From Bacteroides sp. (GTDB taxonomy: Bacteria; Bacteroidota; Bacteroidia; Bacteroidales; Bacteroidaceae), in the NCBI RefSeq assembly GCF_028690125.1, contig NZ_JAQVBV010000042.1, positions 1 to 39,760 of the forward strand: 39,760 nucleotides of DNA, written 5' to 3'. Position 1 is the first letter of the stretch, and each line of letters begins with the position of its first letter. The notes under the pieces are model-generated. The model saw nothing but the letters and a program-made list of their open reading frames with translations, had not been told where the DNA came from and did not search any database. Shown here piece after piece: positions 32,427 through 39,215 of the stretch. The position numbers were made by a program, and so were the translations under genes.

Positions 32427-32629
32427 GATACGCAATAATCAAAGACCCTGAGAAAATAGGAATGGACCCCGATCTATTTACAAAAACAGATCAAGGGATA
32501 ATAGTCAATGAGAATGACATCTTCAACAGTAACATTCCGGGTGATACCGTAGAAGAAAAAGCCAAAAATGCCGGAACCGAACTCATATCGTTAGAAACTC
32601 TTAAAAATAAAACAAGAAATGGAAAATAA
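32423..32629 (+). CDS. Small protein in the adhesion module, unknown
   Basis: The 68-residue product (MRYAIIKDPEKIGMDPDLFT and on) is acidic and has a short beta strand, a proline-containing loop and a basic helical end (TLKNKTRNGK). It overlaps the genes on both sides (4 and 11 bases), showing one coupled message. No signature is visible. It may be a small chaperone or a linker component for the fibre proteins that surround it. The base composition follows the C-rich style of this module. Confidence 0.6.
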   Translation: MRYAIIKDPEKIGMDPDLFTKTDQGIIVNENDIFNSNIPGDTVEEKAKNAGTELISLETLKNKTRNGK

Positions 32630-33635
32630 TGTACAAGGAAGCATAACAGTCAGAAGGTTAAGAAATGGAGACTCCCTCTTTATCACCTTTGACACAAACG
32701 GGATAGACCTCTATCAAGGAATAGACCCTACTACCGGAGCAGTAACACCCGACTGGACCATTGCCGGGAATCAACCGATAAGAACCCCGCGAGTGACAAG
32801 CGCAAGAGGTAATGCGGTGAGCATCACAGAGCATGAATGGTACAAGTCTGGAGCGAAAATACTGTTTACCGTAAATAAGGGCGGAAACATCATGGAAGAC
32901 GCTACAGGCACCTTTAGCCTGAATACGGCTACAGGAGCTTTGCGGATATTGAAGAACATCGCTTCCAAAACAGTAGTAGGGTCAGTCAATCTGAAATGGT
33001 CCGGTAAAGTATATACCGGTGGCACGGAGCAAACACTTAACAAGGACACCGATATTAAAATTGGTCTAATGGGTGCATCCTCCGCCTTCGGAACCTTAAT
33101 CTCTTCGACAGAACAACTGTCAGCCGATGTCCCGACGACCGAGATTGCATCAAACTTATACCTGGGACCCACGTCAGCAGTGAACTATTACGCTCGCTGG
33201 TGGAGAGATGATCAACCGTGGACAGCCAAAGACGGTCAAAAGAAAATAACCGTGACAAGAGACGACGTGTCAGGTGCTCAACTCTTTATCTGCAAGTTTT
33301 ATAACACACAGTCAGACACGACACCTATTGCAGTTGCAGGCAAACGTATCATAGACATCGCTGATGAATACCAAGTACCCCTACGTATCACATCCGCCAA
33401 CAAAGAGGTAGACACCGGCAAACCCGTCACCGTTCAGGCTTACATCTATAACAGCACCACCGGGGTAGAAGTAAATCCGTCCGGGCAAGTGTGGAAACTC
33501 ACTGCCTACGTAAATGGCGGTGATTTCACCCCCGTGAAAACGTCTAACACAAGCAGTATTCAGATAACCACTGCCGAGACAGACAGAGACGGTAACCAAT
33601 ATGACATAGACATTATCGGTGAAGTAACATTTTAA
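32619..33635 (+). CDS. Ig-like-rich tail or adhesion protein
   Basis: A 338-residue protein with features of beta-sandwich repeats: GSITVRRLRNGDSLFITFDT (about 7-26), NAVSITEHEWYKSGAKILFTV (about 65-85), GSVNLKWSGKVYTGGTEQTL and VSGAQLFICKFYNTQS segments. These resemble Ig-like domains of tail-tip or fibre proteins, although no motif is diagnostic. It overlaps the preceding small gene by 11 bases and is followed after 10 bases by the first of the two tandem receptor-binding candidates. It may form the shaft on which those sit. The coding style is C-rich, like the genes before it. Confidence 0.6.
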   Translation: MENNVQGSITVRRLRNGDSLFITFDTNGIDLYQGIDPTTGAVTPDWTIAGNQPIRTPRVTSARGNAVSITEHEWYKSGAKILFTVNKGGNIMEDATGTFSLNTATGALRILKNIASKTVVGSVNLKWSGKVYTGGTEQTLNKDTDIKIGLMGASSAFGTLISSTEQLSADVPTTEIASNLYLGPTSAVNYYARWWRDDQPWTAKDGQKKITVTRDDVSGAQLFICKFYNTQSDTTPIAVAGKRIIDIADEYQVPLRITSANKEVDTGKPVTVQAYIYNSTTGVEVNPSGQVWKLTAYVNGGDFTPVKTSNTSSIQITTAETDRDGNQYDIDIIGEVTF

Positions 33636-33645
33636 AAAAAAGGAT

Positions 33646-34944
33646 ATGGCAACAGAAAGATTAGGAGCAGCCGGTAAAGTAACCAATATGCTGATGACAG
33701 ACAGCGTACTGGTTGAAATAGGCGGTAATATAAGACGTATAGAGCTGAGCAACCTACGTGACGTAATCAATGAAGGGGGTGAAAATCTTCTCCGTCAAAT
33801 AGCGTGGGGTATTGAGATTCGAGACTATCAGAGTGCGACTGACTGGAGCGCAAGCAAGATAGGCAACTGGCTGATGTGGCAGGAGTATGAAAGTATGTGC
33901 GGGCGGTATATGCTTGCAAAAAATGGTAAAATAGCCAAATTGAATCCTGCCGATTCTATGATATTTACGGATGGTACTTCTGTAACAGGTTCTTCTGCAA
34001 AAGGACATGATTTCATGTATTATCAACCGGAATACTATTATCTCGTAAAAACGGAACCTTTGACCGGGAAAAAGTACCTATGGCAGAGTATGTATCCGAT
34101 CGGTGGTAAAAAGATGGATGCTATGTGTATTGGTGCTTTCAAGGGAATTGTGGATAATAGAGCATTGCGTTCGCTTATTAGCGTTGTCCCTACTACTAAT
34201 AAGACAATCGTTGAATTTTGGAATGCAGCACAAGTAAATGGTCCTGATTTCGGAATAACAAATTACGAACATAGGGTTGCTATGGTAATTAAGGCGTTGA
34301 TGAAATTTGGAAGCACGTATACTCAAGGTGAGTTGGGATATGGGGTATGCGGAAGTGTGGTTGCTGATTTACTCACACAATCTAATGCTTTAAAAACAGG
34401 GCATACTACTGGCCTTGGTGATTCGTATAGTTCATATAATATTACCCTAACAGGTGGTACTAACTGTTCTCGTGTATCTTTGGGGGGTATTGAAGACCCT
34501 TACGGATGGCAAGGAGAAATGATTCAAGGTGTGTATTGTGGAAATTCATATAATGCGGCTCAGAATGGTACGGAAATCTTCATATACAAGGGCAATAGAT
34601 TACCTTCCGATGGTGAATTAAAAACTAAACCAAACGGTGAGTATAGGCAATTAACACGTTTGATAACAAGCGGGTGGATTCAAGAAATTATTGCAGGAGA
34701 TAACTTCGATATTTTTTCGTCAAAAACTGGTGGAGGAAGTTCTTCATATTGGACTGACTATTATTGGGCTAACAGCGATGGGCAGCTTGTCTTTTGTGGC
34801 GGTAAAGCGAATGATGGTACGCTCGGCGGATTAGCGGCTGTGTACTTGTCTAACCCTTGGTCGTACTCACATACGGATCTCAATGCCCGCCTTGCCTACT
34901 ACGGTCCCCTCCAATTCGTTTCAGGTAAAGAACTAATGGCGTAA
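33646..34944 (+). CDS. Receptor-binding candidate 1 with C-type-lectin-like variable C-terminus
   Basis: The 432-residue protein is the first of a tandem pair. The N-terminus (about 1-50, SVLVEIGGNIRRIELSNLRD) is shared with its partner and probably attaches to the tail. The centre includes IVEFWNAAQVNGPDFGITNY (about 185-204) and LGYGVCGS, then GGIEDPYGWQGEMIQGVYCG (about 282-301) and EIFIYKGNRLPSDGELKTKP (about 310-329). The C-terminal segment SSYWTDYYWANSDGQLVFCG and on to RLAYYGPLQFV (about 365-426) looks like a variable region on a lectin fold as in targets of diversity-generating retroelements. The partner differs sharply here between conserved flanks. No retroelement reverse transcriptase lies in the window. 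Function inferred: adhesin for the host surface. Confidence 0.7.
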   Translation: MATERLGAAGKVTNMLMTDSVLVEIGGNIRRIELSNLRDVINEGGENLLRQIAWGIEIRDYQSATDWSASKIGNWLMWQEYESMCGRYMLAKNGKIAKLNPADSMIFTDGTSVTGSSAKGHDFMYYQPEYYYLVKTEPLTGKKYLWQSMYPIGGKKMDAMCIGAFKGIVDNRALRSLISVVPTTNKTIVEFWNAAQVNGPDFGITNYEHRVAMVIKALMKFGSTYTQGELGYGVCGSVVADLLTQSNALKTGHTTGLGDSYSSYNITLTGGTNCSRVSLGGIEDPYGWQGEMIQGVYCGNSYNAAQNGTEIFIYKGNRLPSDGELKTKPNGEYRQLTRLITSGWIQEIIAGDNFDIFSSKTGGGSSSYWTDYYWANSDGQLVFCGGKANDGTLGGLAAVYLSNPWSYSHTDLNARLAYYGPLQFVSGKELMA

Positions 34945-36236
34945 GATATGGCACTGATAGACTTAGGACAAGAGACAAAAGCAACCGGTATGTCATTAAA
35001 CAATAGCATACTGGTTGAGATAGGCGGCACTATAAAGCGTATAGAACTTAGCAACCTGCGTGACGTGATCAATGCCGGGGGTGAAAATATCCTCCGGCAA
35101 ATAGCCTGGTGCATACCGATCAAACAAAGTATTCAAAGCAGCACCTACTACGGAGTAGAAGGTAACGTGTCTATGTGGAATGAATACAAGCAAATGAGCG
35201 GCAGATACCTGGTGACCAATTCCGGTAAAGCGGCGAAACTATCCCCTGTTGATTCGGGATACTTCTTTGACGGTACTCCGATAGACGAAAGTATGGGTCA
35301 TGTGATGTTCATCTCGCCCAGATTATACTATCTGGTGAGAAATGACAATGTAACAGGCATCCCATACCTCTGGCTTAGTTTAGTTCCCATAGGCGGGGAC
35401 TTTATTGGTGGTGCTAATAATGGCATGTACAACTGTATCGGAGCTTATAAAGGCTCTATGTCAGGGAATGCACTTGTTTCCCGTTCTGGGATAGCTCCGG
35501 CGGGAAGTAAGACTATCAGTGCGTTTTGGACTGCAGCACAAGTAAATGGTAAAGATTGGGGATTGACCGATTATGATCAGCGTAGGTTAATGGCGATGTT
35601 CGGGCTGTCAGAATATGGAGATACAGATATTCAGACTAAGCTAGGTTATGGTGTTTGTGGAAGCTCGTCATTAGATTTGTGGAATACTGTTGCAACATTA
35701 CAGACCGGAGCAACAAAAAGCCTGGGTGACGACTGGGGAAAGATGGATATTTCAGTTGTGAATGGGAGCGTTACAGGCGTAAACTGTTCGCGTGTGAGCA
35801 TGATGGGTATTGAAGACCCTTACGGATGGTATTGGGAAGATTTACAAGGCGTGTATTGCGGAAATTCAGCCAACAGCGCGCAAAACGGCACAGAAATCTT
35901 CATTTACAAGGGCAATAGATTACCTTCCGATGATGAATTAAAAACTAAACCAACTGGCGAATATCGACAAGAAACCCGTTTGACAACAACCGGATTTGTT
36001 AAAGAAATTATTGCAGGAGATAACTTCGATATTTTCGCATCAAAAATTGGTGGGGGAAATCGGTCATACTGGAGTGATGCCTATTATGCTAACGACGTTG
36101 GGCAGATGATCTTTTGGGGCGGTAGTGCGTATTCCGGTGTAAGTTGCGGTTTGGCGTATATGGACGCGTCTGTACCTTTGACGTATATATCTGCGAATGC
36201 CGGCTCTCGTCTCGCCTACTACGGCAACCTTCAATT
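34441..36236 (+). repeat. Tandem 1320-bp register repeat between the two receptor-binding genes
   Basis: Bases about 34441-34916 align without net gaps with 35761-36236. Highly similar blocks include 34591-34633 against 35911-35953 (one difference) and the identical 34-base run 34682-34715 against 36002-36035. Around 34790-34895 the two copies diverge strongly, then regain similarity at the RLAYYG codons. This is the pattern of a variable cassette between conserved flanks. Confidence 0.75.
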
Positions 36237-36261
36237 TGTAGAATATAATAATTTAAACTAA
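34948..36261 (+). CDS. Receptor-binding candidate 2, tandem paralogue with variable C-terminus
   Basis: A 437-residue paralogue begins 3 bases after the first. From about the middle on, the two genes align in exact register with an offset of 1320 bases; near the N-termini the offset is 1302, so an 18-base change separates them. Shared landmarks are SFWTAAQVNG-like ISAFWTAAQVNGKDWGL, MGIEDPYGW, GVYCGNS and FIYKGNRLPSDDELKTKP. The C-terminal region RSYWSDAYYANDVGQMIFWG to RLAYYGNLQFV is the variable part; 34 bases at its front (36002-36035) are identical to the first gene. Tandem copies could recombine or be alternately used to change host range. The likely role is a tail adhesin; which copy is mounted on the virion is not known. 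Confidence 0.7.
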   Translation: MALIDLGQETKATGMSLNNSILVEIGGTIKRIELSNLRDVINAGGENILRQIAWCIPIKQSIQSSTYYGVEGNVSMWNEYKQMSGRYLVTNSGKAAKLSPVDSGYFFDGTPIDESMGHVMFISPRLYYLVRNDNVTGIPYLWLSLVPIGGDFIGGANNGMYNCIGAYKGSMSGNALVSRSGIAPAGSKTISAFWTAAQVNGKDWGLTDYDQRRLMAMFGLSEYGDTDIQTKLGYGVCGSSSLDLWNTVATLQTGATKSLGDDWGKMDISVVNGSVTGVNCSRVSMMGIEDPYGWYWEDLQGVYCGNSANSAQNGTEIFIYKGNRLPSDDELKTKPTGEYRQETRLTTTGFVKEIIAGDNFDIFASKIGGGNRSYWSDAYYANDVGQMIFWGGSAYSGVSCGLAYMDASVPLTYISANAGSRLAYYGNLQFVEYNNLN

Positions 36262-36268
36262 AAATAAT

Positions 36269-36649
36269 ATGATAACAACAAGCGATAGCCTTCCGAAATT
36301 TAAAATAACAGAAGGCAACATTACAAGAATATTCTTTGATTTTAAAGAAATAGTAGTGAAAGACTTTGAGAATGGGAATGACAGAGTGGCTTACCAAGGA
36401 GAAAACGTAGACGTTATAGGCAATGCGGACTACGGATCAATCGCCAGTGCGATAGTTAAAGACAAATATCCTTCCGACGTCAAAGACGCGGTTCAGGCAA
36501 ACTACGAACTGGCAAAAGAAGCCGATAGCCCGTTGTCCGAAGAGAAAAGGGCGGAATATCTCAAAGAATATGAAGACTATCAAGCCTGGAGAATCAAAGC
36601 TAAAGAAGTAGCAAAACGAGTTCTGAATGATGATAACAGTACAGAGTGA
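36269..36649 (+). CDS. Small protein after the receptor-binding genes, possibly chaperone
   Basis: This 126-residue protein follows the second adhesin by 7 bases. It has a beta-rich N-terminus (KFKITEGNITRIFFDFKEIVVKDF, about 10-33) and a helical, charged second half (LSEEKRAEYLKEYEDYQAWR, about 88-107; RIKAKEVAKRVLNDDNSTE). Phages often carry a small fibre-assembly chaperone after the fibre genes, and this shape would fit, but no family is recognised. It overlaps the next gene by 23 bases, so both are translated as a pair. Confidence 0.6.
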   Translation: MITTSDSLPKFKITEGNITRIFFDFKEIVVKDFENGNDRVAYQGENVDVIGNADYGSIASAIVKDKYPSDVKDAVQANYELAKEADSPLSEEKRAEYLKEYEDYQAWRIKAKEVAKRVLNDDNSTE

Positions 36650-37982
36650 TAGACTCACTATAAGAAGAAGGCCGCTGAACGGATTGCCCGGTGAAATTGG
36701 TCCTATCGCTTATCCAGAAGGAGAATACGATGCCGCCAAGACATACACCCGAACAGCCACTACCACCCCGATAGTTCTTAGAAAAGACAACTACTACTAT
36801 CTGGGAGTAGTAGGGTCGGTCAAAGGGGCTGATCCGGCTACAGACAGCAGATGGGTGAAAATGAATAAATTGCTATATACCTTTATAGAAATACTATTTT
36901 CCAATTTCGCTAAACTAGGAAGTGCAGTGTTTTCAGGAGACTTCATGTTTAGCCAGCAAGGAGTCGATTATAACGGACTTGTAACCTCCGATTATCAATA
37001 CTTTAACAATGAAAGTTTTGACACCAACATAGGAAACTGGTTGGTTGAAAAGCCAGTTTCTATAATTACCGAAGCATTAATTATAGGTAGAGAAAACGAG
37101 ATAATGGTTAAATCGGGGACTGTCATTAACAAAGGAGAACATACTCTAGCAACCAGGGGAAATGGGACGTATGGCAATAAGCTAAGATTTTCATATACAG
37201 GTGATCCGGGAACCTGCCAGTTTAGGTACTACTATAAAACCAATGTATTTGTTCAAATCCTACCTGAAGGAATAGACGTTCCTCCTTGTGAAAATGGATA
37301 CGTACCCAACATTAAGGTATTCAGCCCTTATGACTCAAATGTAAACGTGATCATTAAAAAAGAAGTGCTGTTTACACCTAATATCCAAATTAATTGGGCT
37401 ACAGGAGAGATAAAAGGAAATCTAGGTACTTTTAAAAACACTGTTATTGAAAATAGCATTATTAGCAAATGCAAAATAACAGATGTTTTAATACAAGGAG
37501 CATCAAAAATAAGTAATCAGGGTTCTAGTAAAACATTATTATTTAATAACTTTATAGTATTTGATAATAATTCAAAAGAATATCCAGTATTAACCGTCCC
37601 AAACTCAGCATACGAAAATGGTTTTGATCTAACATTAAATGCACCTGTCGAATTTAAGATAATGAATATTTCCAATTCTGTAGTAAGTGTGCTGTTTAGT
37701 TCACAAAATAATATTAGTATATGCAAAGCTTTTAAAGATGTATCATTTTCAACTGTAGCAACTACATCTGATACCATAGATTTTAATATGCTTAGTATCC
37801 CGAACGGATGGCTTAGTAGTCTGATATTTATACCAACATCAAGAGCTGCTGATCTATATTTAGGAACATGGTATTTGCTTGACTCTAACAATTATCAATT
37901 ATATTATCATCCAGATGTTGCTATTACTAATTATAAATATGAGATGGTGCCAATAGTGCCTAATGGGGCGATAACGAAATAG
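36627..37982 (+). CDS. Tail fibre-like protein
   Basis: The 451-residue protein overlaps the previous gene by 23 bases. Near its N-terminus RRRPLNGLPGEIGPIAYPEGEY (about 13-34) and NYYYLGVVGSVKGADPATDSRW (about 55-76) are patterns often seen at the head of tail fibre or spike proteins. After about 110 it is an Asn/Ser/Thr-rich beta region that resembles phage fibre repeats, and from about base 37,300 the DNA becomes strongly AT-rich. There is no enzymatic motif. It is the last gene of the tail block; an interlocked stem-loop region follows its stop. It may be a side fibre or capsid/tail decoration. The composition change inside the gene hints at domain exchange. Confidence 0.6.
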   Translation: MMITVQSDRLTIRRRPLNGLPGEIGPIAYPEGEYDAAKTYTRTATTTPIVLRKDNYYYLGVVGSVKGADPATDSRWVKMNKLLYTFIEILFSNFAKLGSAVFSGDFMFSQQGVDYNGLVTSDYQYFNNESFDTNIGNWLVEKPVSIITEALIIGRENEIMVKSGTVINKGEHTLATRGNGTYGNKLRFSYTGDPGTCQFRYYYKTNVFVQILPEGIDVPPCENGYVPNIKVFSPYDSNVNVIIKKEVLFTPNIQINWATGEIKGNLGTFKNTVIENSIISKCKITDVLIQGASKISNQGSSKTLLFNNFIVFDNNSKEYPVLTVPNSAYENGFDLTLNAPVEFKIMNISNSVVSVLFSSQNNISICKAFKDVSFSTVATTSDTIDFNMLSIPNGWLSSLIFIPTSRAADLYLGTWYLLDSNNYQLYYHPDVAITNYKYEMVPIVPNGAITK

Positions 37983-38050
37983 AAAGTGTGAGTTATTTAC
38001 GAGTAAGTTGCTAGCTGATTAATAACTTTTAGGGGGATATATTTAAAAGA

Positions 38051-38178
38051 AGCCCCCGACCATGATATAGTATAGACGCCAATCTCATACATACATACAA
38101 CGGTAACACCGCTGGTCGAGGGCTAAAAACCTTCTTCCGCAGTGTTACCGTTTTTTTTATATGTTTATTGAGATTGGC
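38051..38178 (+). ncRNA. Interlocked inverted repeats ending in a terminator; possible structured RNA
   Basis: Three pairs interlock here. AGCCCCCGACCA (38051-38062) pairs with TGGTCGAGGGCT (38113-38124, one mismatch). AACGGTAACACCGC (38099-38112) pairs with GCAGTGTTACCGTT (38139-38152, one mismatch) and runs into a T-tract to 38158, a good terminator for the tail operon. GCCAATCTCA (38078-38087) pairs with TGAGATTGGC (38169-38178). Because the first stem's 3' arm lies in the loop of the second, the set forms a pseudoknot-like arrangement. No ORF explains it. It may regulate the end of the tail operon, protect RNA, or be an invertible or recombination segment next to the integrase. Confidence 0.55.
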
Positions 38179-38206
38179 ATTGCAAAGATATATATAATTT
38201 GGTTTT

Positions 38207-38449
38207 ATGACAGTATTTGAGGTGCTTTCTTTTAATAAAGAGCTTATAAGACGCTTAGATCTATTGGGGTTGAAGCTGAACGATTATAAATATATTAACT
38301 TGTATAGTGAATATGAGGATATGTATAAGGATGGCGAAAAAATGACTTATATAGTATCTGTACTATCAGTAAAATATGGTATAAGCGAACGTAAGGTTTA
38401 TATGATAATAAAATTGTTTAAGAGTGACTGCAAAATGCTTGCAGTATAA
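38207..38449 (+). CDS. Small helix-turn-helix-like protein common in Bacteroidales elements
   Basis: An 80-residue protein beginning MTVFEVLSFNKELIRRLDLL. It is helical, and the C-terminal part MTYIVSVLSVKYGISERKVY (about 46-65) followed by MIIKLFK has the pattern of a helix-turn-helix with a recognition helix SERKVYMIIKLF. From memory, similar small proteins are common in Bacteroidales mobile elements and phages, with no proven function. The ATG follows a weak promoter-like TTTG at 38198-38201 and lies just after the interlocked inverted repeats, so it may control that region. It could also be a late-stage regulator. Confidence 0.7.
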   Translation: MTVFEVLSFNKELIRRLDLLGLKLNDYKYINLYSEYEDMYKDGEKMTYIVSVLSVKYGISERKVYMIIKLFKSDCKMLAV

Positions 38450-38487
38450 AGAGTTCCTTATATGGTGATGGACTAAGTCGTCTGGGT

Positions 38488-38495
38488 TACTTTTG
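38488..38495 (+). promoter_or_regulatory. Bacteroides-type -7 box before the thymidylate-synthase-like gene
   Basis: TACTTTTG matches TAnnTTTG exactly, 30 bases before the ATG at 38526. A ribosome site AGGAG lies at 38518-38522. There is no late-class GTCCTTT at the matching distance. Confidence 0.6.
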
Positions 38496-38525
38496 TGTCA
38501 TTATTAAATACAAAAGTAGGAGACT

Positions 38526-39164
38526 ATGAACAAATACTACATGATCCTGGATAAGATTCTTGCACTAGGGAAGATTCAGGGCAACAAAAAAGGGAATATC
38601 AAGTATCTTTTAAATGAACAGCTAGTATTAACACCGGCAGATCTGCTGGATATTTTTGAAGGGCATAGTATTGCCAGAAAGAAACTGAAAAATGAACTAC
38701 AACTATTTATGCAAGGTGAGCGATGCGTTGAGAAGTATAGAGAAGCTGGGATTAACTGGTGGGATTATTGCGGTGCTATCCTTGTAAACAGTTACCCGTC
38801 ATACTTTGAAAAACTCCCACCACTGCTCGCCAAAATCAACCGGGAGAAACGAAACAGTAAGAATTATGTGTTACATCTTGGGGCTACCGGTGTTGAAAGC
38901 AATCAGGCACCATGCCTAAGCCTTGTACAGTTTCAGATAGATGAAAGTGAACTCGTGATTTCTGCCTATCAGCGTAGTTCTGATGCTAACCTAGGCTTGC
39001 CGGCGGATATTTATCATTTATACCTAATGTCGCGCCAGATAGAGTTACCATTAAAGTCTATTACCCTCAATCTGGGCAATGTACATATTTACGAGAATAA
39101 TATAGAAAAAACTCGTAGTTTAATTAGTGGGAAAGAAACCGTAAAGTTTGATTTGAATGTTTGA
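38526..39164 (+). CDS. Thymidylate-synthase-family enzyme with Asn-to-Asp change; possible dCMP hydroxymethylase type
   Basis: The 212-residue protein aligns along the ThyA fold: LKNELQLFMQGERCVEKYRE matches IIHELLWFLQGDTN, with the catalytic Glu at 57; NQAPCLSL carries the nucleophile Cys130; AYQRSSDANLGLPADIYHL matches YQRSCDVFLGLPFNIASY, with Arg150, Ser151 and Asp153 kept. The position equal to Asn177 of E. coli ThyA is Asp161, the change found in dCMP hydroxymethylases such as T4 gp42, which selects cytosine. His187 and Tyr189 (NVHIYENN) are conserved. The His after the catalytic Cys is Leu, and phosphate-binding Arg positions are changed (NKKGN; NSKN). It may hydroxymethylate or methylate a pyrimidine nucleotide for DNA modification, or be inactive. 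It is followed by a terminator and faces the integrase. Confidence 0.75.
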   Translation: MNKYYMILDKILALGKIQGNKKGNIKYLLNEQLVLTPADLLDIFEGHSIARKKLKNELQLFMQGERCVEKYREAGINWWDYCGAILVNSYPSYFEKLPPLLAKINREKRNSKNYVLHLGATGVESNQAPCLSLVQFQIDESELVISAYQRSSDANLGLPADIYHLYLMSRQIELPLKSITLNLGNVHIYENNIEKTRSLISGKETVKFDLNV

Positions 39165-39169
39165 AAATA

Positions 39170-39206
39170 GCGGGTAGGCCACATGAGAAATATCTTTGTG
39201 GCCCGC
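39170..39206. terminator. Bidirectional terminator between the convergent ThyA-like and integrase genes
   Basis: GCGGG..GGCCACA (39170-39174 and 39177-39183) pairs with TGTGGCCCGC (39197-39206) with a 2-base bulge and a 13-base loop. It sits between two genes that end toward each other. Confidence 0.75.
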
Positions 39207-39215
39207 CTTGCTAAA

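Noticed and set aside
33646..37982. Template repeat for the variable regions
   Set aside because: I found no second copy of the RLAYYG-coding flank with adenine-rich codons elsewhere in the window and no reverse transcriptase frame.
39165..39215. Phage attachment site next to the integrase
   Set aside because: This short gap is filled by a terminator; no tRNA-like or repeated core could be seen.
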